From Chitinophagaceae bacterium (GTDB lineage Bacteria; Bacteroidota; Bacteroidia; Chitinophagales; Chitinophagaceae), in assembly GCA_947381435.1 (NCBI GenBank), contig CANCVE010000031.1:1-39717 (forward strand): DNA of 39,717 bases, read 5' to 3'. A program made the position numbers and the translations under genes. The notes under the pieces are model-generated. The model had not been told where the DNA came from and searched no databases. It worked only from the letters and a program-made list of their open reading frames with translations. Positions 1-8,464 of the stretch are shown here, one piece after another. Positions within the stretch are counted from its first letter, which is position 1. Every line of letters begins with the position of its first letter.

Positions 1-221
1 AACACCTAATAAATTTAATTTTCCCAAATTTGAACTACAAAATATTATCAACATCACTTTTTTGAAGTTATTTAGAACAATAAGGCTTTATACAATGAAG
101 AATTGATTAAAAACGAATTAAAAATAAATAAATATATTCTCAAAATGAAAAATACCTTCCCAAAATGAAATGGTATTTATAAATTTGCCCTCTCGTATTA
201 AATATTTTTACTTCTTAACCG

Positions 222-262
222 AAAAGACAAGCTACATATCTGTAGTTCACCTGTCTTTTTTT
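222..262 (+). terminator. Hairpin with T-run upstream of kup
   Basis: Outer arms AAAAGACA (222-229) and TGTCTTTT (252-259) enclose an inner stem CTACA-TATC-TGTAG (232-245). The right arm runs into seven T residues. This looks like a rho-independent terminator for a plus-strand gene left of the window, or a structured leader of kup, which starts 50 bases later. The rest of 1-312 shows no gene. It holds two copies of caaaatgaaa 20 bases apart (141 and 161) inside a weak aaatacc/ggtattt inverted repeat. Confidence 0.5.
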
Positions 263-312
263 GTAGCTCTTTTTATAATAAATTACTTTTTCAATCTTTA
301 GCAAATTACAAA

Positions 313-2307
313 ATGCATCCAACCTCAAAGAAAGTTACAGCAGCGGGTTTACTTATTGCTTTAGGAATTATTTATGGAGACATCGGAACTTCTCCCCTCT
401 ACGTTCTAAACGCAATCGTGAAGGGAAGAAGCATTACAGAAGAGCTCATTTTTGGCTCATTATCGTGTATTATTTGGACACTTACCCTTCAAACTACTAT
501 TAAGTACGTTATCCTTACCCTTAATGCGGATAATAAGGGCGAAGGGGGAATTTTTAGTCTATATGCTTTAGTGAGACGGCGAAAAAAGTGGCTGGTAATA
601 CCTGCTATGATTGGTGGTGCAGCCCTATTGGCGGATGGAATAATTACACCTCCCATTTCTGTAACGTCTGCCATTGAAGGTTTGCAACAATTGCCAATAC
701 TTCATGACATCGAAACAAAAACAATTGTAGTTATCGTTATTGGGGTAATTTCCTCTCTTTTTGTACTTCAACAGTTTGGTACGGCATCTATTGGTAAGCT
801 TTTCGGGCCTTTAATGGGTATTTGGTTTTCTATGTTGGCAATATTGGGGATGTCTCATTTATCTGACGATCTAAGTATTTTTAAAGCATTAAGTCCACAC
901 TATGCAATTGAATTGCTTACATTTTATCCAAAAGGCTTCTGGATTTTGGGTGCCGTGTTTCTTTGTACCACTGGTGCGGAGGCTTTATATTCTGATTTAG
1001 GTCACTGTGGTAAAGAAAACATTCGTTCTTCATGGGTATTTGTAAAGGCTTGTTTAATTATAAATTATCTTGGTCAGGGGGCTTGGTTATTGGCAAATTT
1101 CAAAAACCAAACAATTGCCGAATCGGTTTTCGATGCTGGTTTCAACCCATTTTTTGGCATCATGCCACCATGGTTTAAACTTATTGGTGTAATCATTGCA
1201 ACCGTAGCTGCCATTATCGCCAGCCAAGCATTGATTTCGGGCTCATTTACCTTAATTGCCGAGGCTATGAGATTGAGCCTTTGGCCTAAAATGAAAATCA
1301 TTTATCCTACCGAAGAAAAAGGTCAATTATTCATACCCGGTATCAATCTATTATTGTTTGTTGGTTGTGTTGGCATAGTGTTATTCTTTCAAAAATCTAC
1401 CAATATGGAGGCCGCTTATGGTTTGGCAATAACCCTCTGTATGATTAGTACGTCCATACTTTTTGCTAATTTTTTGGTGCGGCACAGAACCCTCCCCATC
1501 TGGATTTACATCTATCTTGTTGTCTATATTACCATAGAATCCTCTTTTTTGATTGCCAATCTAGAAAAATTCCCACATGGTGGTTATGTTACTTTGTTGG
1601 TGGGCGGTGGATTGTTTTGGGTAATGTATGTTTGGTTTAGAAGTAGAAAGATTAAGAACAGATATATTGAGTTTGTTAGGCTTCAGAGTTATATCCCAAT
1701 GCTGAGAGACCTTATGAAGGATGAGACAGTGCCCATCTATTCTACACATTTGGTTTATATGACTAGCTCAGCAAACCCAAAAGAATTAGAACACAAAATT
1801 CTCTATTCCATTTTAAACATGAAGCCTAAAAGAGCAAATGTTTATTGGTTTGTTCACGTAGAAATTTTGGATGATCCCTATTCTTGCGAATATTATGTAG
1901 ACCATATTGTTCCAAATGAAGTAATAAGAGTAGAGTTTAGATTAGGATTTAGGGTAGAGCAAAGGATAACTTTAATGTTGAGGCAAGTTCTTCAAGATAT
2001 GGTTGCAAACAACGAAGTAAACGAATTGAGTAGGCATCCAAGCCTTGCAAAAAATCATATTCCGGGCGATTATAGAGTGATTGTGATGGAGAAATTCTTG
2101 AGTAGAGATAATGAATTGCCTCTTTTAGAAAGAATTATCATGCGTTTCTATTTCTGGTTGAAAGAAATAAGTTTGAGCGAAGAAAGAGGTTTTGGATTGG
2201 ATACTAGTTACGTTACTGTTGAAAAGTTCCCATTAATAGTTTCTCCTTACAATAAATTAAATTTAAAACGAGTAGAACATGCGGTTCATCCACATGCGCA
2301 CCATTAA
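313..2307 (+). CDS. kup: Kup-family potassium uptake transporter
   Basis: Inner-membrane K+ uptake protein of the KUP/HAK/KT family, probably working as an H+/K+ symporter. The N-terminus has the family signature GDIGTSPLY (about residues 23-31), followed by NKGEGGIFSLYAL (about 74-86) and ADGIITPPISV (about 107-117). About twelve hydrophobic segments fill residues 10-450, and a soluble C-terminal domain follows (about 460-664). The length of 664 residues is normal for the family, and the ATG start puts the first signature where it is usually found. The C-terminus ends in a His-rich tail (HAVHPHAHH). The gene stands alone. The downstream neighbour converges on it and a bidirectional terminator separates them. 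The family assignment is firm. Ion specificity is inferred from the family. Confidence 0.95.
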   Translation: MHPTSKKVTAAGLLIALGIIYGDIGTSPLYVLNAIVKGRSITEELIFGSLSCIIWTLTLQTTIKYVILTLNADNKGEGGIFSLYALVRRRKKWLVIPAMIGGAALLADGIITPPISVTSAIEGLQQLPILHDIETKTIVVIVIGVISSLFVLQQFGTASIGKLFGPLMGIWFSMLAILGMSHLSDDLSIFKALSPHYAIELLTFYPKGFWILGAVFLCTTGAEALYSDLGHCGKENIRSSWVFVKACLIINYLGQGAWLLANFKNQTIAESVFDAGFNPFFGIMPPWFKLIGVIIATVAAIIASQALISGSFTLIAEAMRLSLWPKMKIIYPTEEKGQLFIPGINLLLFVGCVGIVLFFQKSTNMEAAYGLAITLCMISTSILFANFLVRHRTLPIWIYIYLVVYITIESSFLIANLEKFPHGGYVTLLVGGGLFWVMYVWFRSRKIKNRYIEFVRLQSYIPMLRDLMKDETVPIYSTHLVYMTSSANPKELEHKILYSILNMKPKRANVYWFVHVEILDDPYSCEYYVDHIVPNEVIRVEFRLGFRVEQRITLMLRQVLQDMVANNEVNELSRHPSLAKNHIPGDYRVIVMEKFLSRDNELPLLERIIMRFYFWLKEISLSEERGFGLDTSYVTVEKFPLIVSPYNKLNLKRVEHAVHPHAHH

Positions 2308-2389
2308 TTTAGTTATGAACTATAAGTTATGAGTATATCTGGAGGAATTAGGAATTTAACAGGATATATACTTCGTCTTTCATAAATAT

Positions 2390-2425
2390 AAAAGCCTGCA
2401 TCTAAACAATTGATGCAGGCTTTTT
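2390..2425. terminator. Bidirectional terminator between kup and the GH2 gene
   Basis: A perfect hairpin with arms AAAAGCCTGCATC (2390-2402) and GATGCAGGCTTTT (2412-2424) and a 9-base loop. It has an A-run on the left and a T-run on the right, so it can end transcripts of both converging genes. Confidence 0.85.
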
Positions 2426-2429
2426 ATTT

Positions 2430-2555
2430 TTGTTCAAATTCTCTTTCTAGAACAATTTCTAAAGGTTCTAGAAGCTTTTTCAAAGCCTTAAGGGTATGTT
2501 CTGAAAACCTAAAACAATTTCTAGTACCGTTCGAGAGTGTTCCAACCAAAGTATG
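2430..2555. repeat. Decayed 21-bp-period array with dyad cores
   Basis: Read in steps of 21 bases from 2430, successive units end in ctag, ctag, ttaag, ctaaa and ttcga, and most carry a ttct/ttca block in the middle. The junctions form palindromes TTCTAGAA (2445-2452), TTCTAGAA (2466-2473) and CCTTAAGG (2486-2493). Between the second and third palindrome three left-arm changes are each matched on the right arm. The units are much more diverged than in the other arrays, so this is a decayed member of the group. It lies in the convergent gap between kup and the GH2 gene. Confidence 0.55.
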
Positions 2556-2567
2556 GGACGTTAATCC

Positions 2568-5414
2568 TTATTCTTTTCCATACACTTTTACAACTCCCCC
2601 CAAACCTCCACGGCCATTATCTGCTTCTATCAAAACGGTAATTGTTCTGTTGTTATTGCCAGCAGGCAAATTCAAAGTAAAATCTCCTCTTTCAGCTTTT
2701 TCTTTTGAGCCAACCAATTGTTTATCCAACCAAAACTCTGCCTTGCCAGTAACAGATTTAAACACAACTCTTCCTCCTTTCTCGCATTCTTCTGTGTAGG
2801 GTTTAAAATTAACCCGATACAATGCGTATTTATTCTCCGCAAACTTTTGCAAACTTCCGGGCCTAGTAGTTCCCCAAGTATTCATATCATAATTAGCTAC
2901 TTCCACATTTGGATCTGGTTTCTCAGTATAAAAAGGAGATAATTTCCATCTGTCTAATATCAAAGCAACTTTTGCAACAGGAACTGAAGGGATCTGAACA
3001 GCTTCTTTTACCGTTAAATGAATGGTGGCTACTTTTAAATTACCCGATTTTGCCGTCAGCACAACATCACCTGCACTTGCAGCATTGCTCTGAATAATTA
3101 CTTGCGCCAATCCATTATATAAACTGTATTTATTTCCTTTTTCTGGCTCATGATTATTGTGGTCTCCATTACCCATACCAATAATTGTAGCCGGGCCACT
3201 AATTTCAAATTCAATAGGCAAGTTCGCAGTTTCTATGGGTCTTCCTTTTGCATCAATAGCTTTCACGGTGATAGGAATTGCATCTTCACCATCGCCCGCT
3301 AGCGTATTTCTGTCAGGAACCAATTGTAATCCAACAGCATCTCCCGTTGTTTCTACCACAAAATGAGACACTTCTTTGCCATTTCTATAGCCAAAAGCCT
3401 CTAATTTTCCTGGCTGATAAGGTACTTGAAAAGTGTTCATTTCAAAATAATCTACTTTTTGTTCACCAATCCATTTGCCATTCAGCTTTAGTTTAATGGT
3501 TTCTGCATTGCTCATAGCCATCACCCTAATGTTTTTTCCAATACTATCCTTTGACCAATTCCAATGAGGAACTAATTGCAAAACAGGCTTTGAGGTAGGC
3601 ACCCATTGAGCCTGATGAATGTAGAAAGCCGTTTTTGGAAAACCACACACATCCATACAACCAAAAACAGAACTAGCAGAAGGCCACTCAAAAGGCTGCG
3701 GTTCGCCACGATAATCAAATCCTGTCCAAATAAAACAACCAGCCACATAGGGTTTGGTGGCAATCATTTTCCAAGAAGCACGGTGCGTATTTCCCCAGCT
3801 CGGTTTAATGTCATCGTAAGCAGCCAAATATTGTTTCTTTTTATCACTCACATATTCGCCCCTATCCATCTGCCCAGAAACATCTTCAGAACTAGTTATG
3901 GGCTTATTAGGAAACTGTTTGTGGTATTTTTCATAATCATTTTGCTGATAATTAAACCCTACTACATCAACAGCATGAGAAACATTGATGGGGGTAAACA
4001 TGCCGTTGCTTTGTGCGGCAGTTATGAGCCTAGAGGTATCCAAAACCTTCACCACGTTACTCATTCGGCGCACCATTTCGTAGCCATTTTCGGTTCCTTG
4101 CATCGGTTCTTCGTTAAAAACACTCCACAAAATAATGCTTGGATGGTTTCTGTCGCGGCGCACCATCCATTCCAATTGACGTTGATATTCGGGAGAAACA
4201 TTAAAGTTTCTATTTTCATCCATCACCATAATACCGTTCCTATCGCAAGCATCTAAAAACTCATTAGAAGGAGGATTGTGCGAACAACGGTTTGCATTAA
4301 CGCCCATTTCTTTTAGCTTTTTAATTCTAAATTCCCATAAGGCATCCGGAACGGCAACGCCCACACCCGCATGATCTTGGTGGTTGCAAGTGCCCTGTAT
4401 TTTAACCCATTTATCGTTTAGATAAAAGCCAGAATCGGCTCTAAATTGAATGGTTCTAAAACCACAAGTGGTAATAATGGTATCAACAGGACTTCCATTT
4501 TGCAAAACTACGGTTCTAACTTTATATAAAGCAGGGTTTTCTAAAGTCCATAAATCAGGATTATGTACAGGGATATTCAATTTGGCAACACCTCTCACCA
4601 AAGGGCTAAGTGTTCCTCCATCGGCATTTCCTTCGCCAACCAGTTTTCCATTATCGGTTAACAAACTTGTGTGTATGGTGAAGTTGGCCGCTTCTTTACC
4701 ACTGTTTTCAACTGTTGCTTCCACAGGAAGCATCCATTCGCCATGTACATTTTTAACAGGTTGGGCAAATATTCCATCGGTAATAATATGTACGGGAGAT
4801 TGTTTTACCAACCAAGTATGCCTATACAAGCCAGCACCTTCATACCACCAACCTTCTTGTGGAACAGCATCTACACGGATGGCAATATTGTTTAAATCGT
4901 CACCATATTTTGCCATCGAAGTAATGTCGATGTACGAAGAAGTGTAGCCACAGAAGTTACGGTGCATAACAGTTCCATTAAACCAGATAGTGCAATTGGT
5001 AGCAATGCCATCAAACTGAAGTTCTAAGTATTTGCCTTTGTCTTTAGCATCCAATTTAAAGTTTCGTCTGTACCAACCTATACCTCTTTTGCGGTATCCT
5101 TGCGTTGGGTTTTCGGTACTGTCATAAGCAGATTCTACCGACCAATCGTGAGGCAGATTTAGCAATCTCCACTTAGTATCGTCAAAACCCGGGTCGGCAG
5201 CACCCCAAGATTTACCCGCTTTAGCGTTAGAATAGCTCATATCCTGACCTCTGATGATTGGGAAAGGAATATCTCCTAAATAAAAACGCCAGCCATTATC
5301 TAATAACAGACGCTCGTGAGGAGCGGAGATTGTAGTAGTTTTTGGTTGTGCAATAACTGTTTGACCAAGGATGATTAAGGCAATTAGAGCGAAAACGTTA
5401 TTTTTCATAAGCAA
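2568..5414 (-). CDS. Secreted glycoside hydrolase family 2 enzyme, beta-galactosidase-like
   Basis: GH2 retaining exo-glycosidase. Residues 1-22 form a signal peptide ending at IAQ, so the enzyme works in the periplasm or at the surface. The order is a GH2 sugar-binding jelly roll (about 40-205), an Ig-like domain (about 208-320) and a TIM barrel (about 322-610). The barrel shows SVFNEE with predicted acid/base Glu435 and TSSE with predicted nucleophile Glu510. A DUF4982-like domain (about 625-700), a Big/invasin-like domain (about 705-810) and a C-terminal galactose-binding-like domain (about 820-948) follow. This multidomain form is common in Bacteroidota beta-galactosidases, but the substrate cannot be read from sequence and beta-glucuronidase or mannosidase activity remains possible. 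It stands alone and is not part of the Sus locus 13-24 kb away in this window. Confidence 0.9.
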   Translation of the reverse strand: MLMKNNVFALIALIILGQTVIAQPKTTTISAPHERLLLDNGWRFYLGDIPFPIIRGQDMSYSNAKAGKSWGAADPGFDDTKWRLLNLPHDWSVESAYDSTENPTQGYRKRGIGWYRRNFKLDAKDKGKYLELQFDGIATNCTIWFNGTVMHRNFCGYTSSYIDITSMAKYGDDLNNIAIRVDAVPQEGWWYEGAGLYRHTWLVKQSPVHIITDGIFAQPVKNVHGEWMLPVEATVENSGKEAANFTIHTSLLTDNGKLVGEGNADGGTLSPLVRGVAKLNIPVHNPDLWTLENPALYKVRTVVLQNGSPVDTIITTCGFRTIQFRADSGFYLNDKWVKIQGTCNHQDHAGVGVAVPDALWEFRIKKLKEMGVNANRCSHNPPSNEFLDACDRNGIMVMDENRNFNVSPEYQRQLEWMVRRDRNHPSIILWSVFNEEPMQGTENGYEMVRRMSNVVKVLDTSRLITAAQSNGMFTPINVSHAVDVVGFNYQQNDYEKYHKQFPNKPITSSEDVSGQMDRGEYVSDKKKQYLAAYDDIKPSWGNTHRASWKMIATKPYVAGCFIWTGFDYRGEPQPFEWPSASSVFGCMDVCGFPKTAFYIHQAQWVPTSKPVLQLVPHWNWSKDSIGKNIRVMAMSNAETIKLKLNGKWIGEQKVDYFEMNTFQVPYQPGKLEAFGYRNGKEVSHFVVETTGDAVGLQLVPDRNTLAGDGEDAIPITVKAIDAKGRPIETANLPIEFEISGPATIIGMGNGDHNNHEPEKGNKYSLYNGLAQVIIQSNAASAGDVVLTAKSGNLKVATIHLTVKEAVQIPSVPVAKVALILDRWKLSPFYTEKPDPNVEVANYDMNTWGTTRPGSLQKFAENKYALYRVNFKPYTEECEKGGRVVFKSVTGKAEFWLDKQLVGSKEKAERGDFTLNLPAGNNNRTITVLIEADNGRGGLGGVVKVYGKE

Positions 5415-6278
5415 AATTTTTTTCTTTAGGATGCAATAATATGAATTTGGTTTAATAATCTACCTCTATTATAGTATAAAACAACAAAGACATCCATTTT
5501 TGGGATGCCTTTGTTCGTACTGTATTTAGTTTAGCGAATACCAATTACAAACTAGATAGACCAAAGAAATAAGTGACCAGCAAACGCTGAATACTTGCCT
5601 TGGTTGAGTCTTTATCAGGGAGTAACGGGATTACAAATCCCTATCATTTGCAAGTTCGACATGTCGCTTCGTTTAACATGATCGAACAGCAAGAAATCTA
5701 TTTTATGGTAAAAAATCACTTTAAAGCATCCTCAAAAACACATTCTAAATTATGCTGATTATTCAATTATTTAAACTAATCCTATTTCGCACTTAATTTT
5801 TTTCTTAAACTCTTTGAAAGATGATTTATTAGGTCAATGCCATCATCCACTTTGCCATTAGTTTATTAATAGGGTTATTGAAAATATCCCTCATGGGCCA
5901 CTTTTTCTTTTTTACAATCTTTCAATTATTAATAATTCATTAGTAAAGGTTCAATATTCATCATAAACAGTAATCTAAGGCAAACGCTCTTTATCACATT
6001 TTAAAAGGGAGATTCATTTTAGCTTTTTAAACCTTGCTCACCGCCCTGATTTTATCCTCTTTTTGCTTTAAAATATTTTTCTTCAATTGATTTTATGCTT
6101 TTGTATCCTTTTATTAAGTAATTGTGCACCATTTTTATCGGTATTTATTTTCATTTGGGTTTATTGTTTCTAGATTGTCATTTATTGTATTGAAACGAGG
6201 GGCTATTTTTTCAAAAAAATTGTTATTGCTGCTCCAAACTTTGTTCAAGGTACCCTGATTTTTTACTAATAACGCGTT

Positions 6279-6404
6279 GTTAACATGTTTTTTCGGGGAG
6301 TTAACATGTTTTATTGGGGAGTTAACATGTTTTATTGGGGTGTTAACATGTTTTATTGGATGAATAACATGTTTGTACGGACGCTTAACAGGTCTGCACA
6401 GATA
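6279..6404. repeat. 21-bp-period array A, six units, core AACATGTT
   Basis: Six units start at 6279, 6300, 6321, 6342, 6363 and 6384. The first four begin gttaacatgtttt and the last two are degenerate. Each of the first five carries the 8-bp palindrome AACATGTT, and the first four also have GTTAAC. The spacer half varies (tttcgggga, tattgggga, tattggggt, tattggatg). It lies upstream of the minus-strand GH2 gene and downstream of bcp, next to a decayed gene. Confidence 0.85.
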
Positions 6405-6479
6405 ATTAGAAACTAAACTTGGACTCCAAAAGACAAAACACGGGCAACGAAAGATTAAACTTGGATAATAATAGATATT

Positions 6480-6734
6480 GCAACAAGATGGAAATGCTAA
6501 ATACGCGTTTTAAAATATGTAGATTACTTAATCAACTAAAAAGAAGAAGAATAGTACTAGGATATATTAGCAATAGGGTGTTTAAAATGGGAAATGAAAG
6601 AAAAATAAGTGCTTGAACAGAAGAATTTAGAGGCAAAGAATGAGATTGCAAGATTGAAAATATGGAAAGTGGTTGGGATGAAACACTTTTTACAGGCCGT
6701 AAAGAAAACTGATGAAATGATGAACAAGATTTAG
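6480..6734 (+). pseudogene. Probable decayed XRE-type helix-turn-helix gene
   Basis: One plus-strand frame ends near 6616 with LGYISNRVF and KMGNERKIS. This resembles the recognition-helix region LGISQRAFSKMENGEIKLS that I associate with XRE-type regulators of Bacteroidota. The next frame, reading from about 6612 to the stop at 6732-6734, gives a charged coiled-coil tail (EQKNLEAKNEIARLK, then HFLQAVKKTDEMM) typical of the C-terminus of such proteins. The two pieces would join by one frameshift. No credible start was found and the DNA-binding part is short, so it cannot be functional as it stands. The resemblance is from memory and weak, and a random AT-rich frame is the alternative. Confidence 0.35.
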
Positions 6735-6942
6735 TAGGATAAATGAAATATTTGCAAGAAAACTAAAGACATTTTAAAGGCTTCAATGGTAGTTTTCTTT
6801 CAACGATACGATCTAACGACTTGTGAAAAGGAAGATATTTAGCTTCAGATAATAATTTATAAGGCTTCATGATGTTAGAAAAACAAAAATGGATACAACC
6901 ATCGAGATTGTATCCATTTAATATTGCTGCTAAAAAAGTAAA

Positions 6943-7410
6943 TTATGCTTCGTTCCAGGCAGCCAATACTTCTTCAGTATGATTTTTTGTATCGGGCTTA
7001 ACGATAATCTTTTTAATCTTGCCCAATTCATCTATTAAAAAGGTAGTTCTAGTGGTACCCATGTAAGTTTTTCCCATAAACTTCTTTTCGCCCCACAAAT
7101 TGTAGGCATCAACTATTTTCTTTTCTTCATCAGAAACCAATGGAAAAGGAAGGGTAAACTTTTCTTCGAACTTTTTATGGCTTTTTACAGAATCGACGCT
7201 AACGCCAATAACCTGAAAACCTTGTTCGAGCAATTCAGTATAATTATCACGAAGATTGCAGGCTTGGGCGGTACATCCTGGCGTATCGTCTTTTGGATAA
7301 AAATATAAAACAACTTTCTTCCCTAAAAAATCTTTCAAAGCGATAGTTTTACCATTTTGATCTAATGCTTTAAATGCAGGTGCTTTTACACCTTCTTTCA
7401 ATATTGCCAT
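6943..7410 (-). CDS. bcp: Thioredoxin-dependent thiol peroxidase (BCP/PrxQ)
   Basis: Cytosolic peroxiredoxin of the BCP/PrxQ group that reduces hydrogen peroxide and organic hydroperoxides with electrons from thioredoxin. The thioredoxin fold carries the active-site sequence YPKDDTPGCTAQACNLRD, with peroxidatic Cys46 and a resolving Cys51 five residues later, as in the atypical two-cysteine members. The length of 155 residues is typical. It is a single gene. A possible Bacteroidota -7 element (tactttt on the minus strand) lies at 7465-7474, upstream of the start. The assignment is firm. Confidence 0.95.
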   Translation of the reverse strand: MAILKEGVKAPAFKALDQNGKTIALKDFLGKKVVLYFYPKDDTPGCTAQACNLRDNYTELLEQGFQVIGVSVDSVKSHKKFEEKFTLPFPLVSDEEKKIVDAYNLWGEKKFMGKTYMGTTRTTFLIDELGKIKKIIVKPDTKNHTEEVLAAWNEA

Positions 7411-7460
7411 AACTAAAAATTAAAGATTTGTCTTCAATAAAAATAAATGCTTATATGTTT

Positions 7461-7474
7461 GGGGCGAAAAGTAG
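7461..7474 (-). promoter_or_regulatory. Possible promoter -7 region of bcp
   Basis: On the minus strand the sequence reads ctacttttcgcccc. It resembles the Bacteroidota -7 element (TAnnTTTG, last base changed) followed by cgccc. Very similar strings precede rpiB, rpsP and galE in this window. No clear -33 TTTG is seen at the usual spacing. Confidence 0.35.
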
Positions 7475-7675
7475 CTTTTGTTATTCATAACTAAGCGTTT
7501 TTTTCGAAATAAACGACATAAAAGCCTTTAATTGTAATTTATTTAACAGAATCGACTTTAAAAAGTTGATTAGAACTTTTATTTTTAAATTATTTTAAAC
7601 AATAAACTATACTTGCAGTATTATTGAGATTGTTTGAATTTCAGAAATAGCGTTTATTAAGATAATTAGAAGAAT

Positions 7676-8329
7676 ATGGTAGTTAATTTGAGTGAGTCGC
7701 ACAGTTTGGTAAGTAATTGGGTTTCTGAATTGAGAGATATAGATATTCAAAAAAATAGACTTCGTTTCCGCAGAAATTTGGAGAGGATAGGAGAGATTGC
7801 TGCTTATGAAATAAGTAAGATTTTACCCTACGGAGAAGTAGATGTGCAGACGCCATTGGGTATACACGCTAGCAAAGTGCTAAAAGAACAACCCGTTTTG
7901 GCAACGATACTCCGTGCAGGGCTTCCGCTACACAATGGCATGTTAAACTACTTTGATAAAGCAGACAATGCTTTTATTTCTGCCTACAGGAAACATAAGA
8001 GAGATGGCAGTTTTGAAATAAGTTTAGATTATATGAGTTGCCCATCATTGGACAATAAAATATTGATTATCTCCGATCCGATGCTTGCAACAGGTGCTTC
8101 GTTGGCAAAAACTATCCAATATTTAAACGGCATTGGCAATCCAAGTTGCATTTATGTTGTTTGTGCCATTGCAAGTACCGTAGGTATTGAGTACCTAAAA
8201 AGAGAGTGTGGAGATGATGTAAAAATCTGGTGTGGAGACATTGACGAAGAAATAACAGGAAAAGGCTATATCGTTCCAGGCCTAGGAGATGCAGGTGACC
8301 TTGCTTATGGAACCAAAATACAATATTAA
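7676..8329 (+). CDS. upp: Uracil phosphoribosyltransferase
   Basis: Pyrimidine salvage enzyme that makes UMP from uracil and PRPP in the cytosol. The PRPP-binding loop is LIISDPMLATGASLA (about residues 127-141). The uracil-binding C-terminus is GYIVPGLGDAGDLAYGT (about 198-214). TILRAGLPLHNGML (about 77-90) is also typical. The length of 217 residues is slightly above the usual 208-210, with the extra residues at the N-terminus. The ATG start at 7676 is the first in the frame. It is followed co-directionally by the PorP-like gene after 135 bases, with no clear terminator between them. Confidence 0.95.
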   Translation: MVVNLSESHSLVSNWVSELRDIDIQKNRLRFRRNLERIGEIAAYEISKILPYGEVDVQTPLGIHASKVLKEQPVLATILRAGLPLHNGMLNYFDKADNAFISAYRKHKRDGSFEISLDYMSCPSLDNKILIISDPMLATGASLAKTIQYLNGIGNPSCIYVVCAIASTVGIEYLKRECGDDVKIWCGDIDEEITGKGYIVPGLGDAGDLAYGTKIQY

Positions 8330-8346
8330 TTCGTTAAATTATCTAC

Positions 8347-8354
8347 TATATTTG
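8347..8354 (+). promoter_or_regulatory. Possible -7 element upstream of the PorP/SprF gene
   Basis: TATATTTG matches the Bacteroidota -7 consensus TAnnTTTG exactly and lies about 110 bases before the start codon. No good -33 TTTG is visible about 20 bases upstream, so confidence is low. Confidence 0.3.
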
Positions 8355-8464
8355 TTTTTTATTGTGTTATTATGAATGATACATGTAAAAAACTTCGAAA
8401 TTTGCACATCAAAAAAATGTTTGCCTTAGTTTAGCAATTTATAATTAATATCAAATTACAACAA

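Larger units (their letters stand above)
5415..6942. other. 1.5 kb stretch without an intact gene
   Basis: No convincing intact reading frame is present. It holds an imperfect hairpin with arms AACAAAG-CATCC and GGGATG-CTTTGTT (5483-5515), a small GGGAT/ATCCC hairpin (5632-5646), the 10-bp palindrome CGACATGTCG (5657-5666) inside a wider GTTCGA/TCGAAC inverted repeat (5654-5686), a 21-bp array (6279-6404) and a likely decayed helix-turn-helix gene (6480-6734). The rest is AT-rich and unassigned. The 5530-5700 part looks like remnant material from a mobile or repeat element, but I cannot name it. Confidence 0.6.

Noticed and set aside
121-177. Start of another 21-bp array (two copies of caaaatgaaa)
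   Set aside because: Only two copies, spaced 20 bases, without a dyad core.
200-312. A c-di-AMP riboswitch upstream of kup
   Set aside because: Only a simple nested hairpin with a T-run is visible; the conserved core of that riboswitch class is not seen.
3606-4256. 216-codon plus-strand frame inside the GH2 gene
   Set aside because: Antisense shadow of a gene with clear catalytic motifs; composition is unlike a real protein.
5580-5690. tRNA-like segment with a ggttgagt / gttcgac flavour
   Set aside because: No cloverleaf with acceptor and anticodon stems could be drawn.
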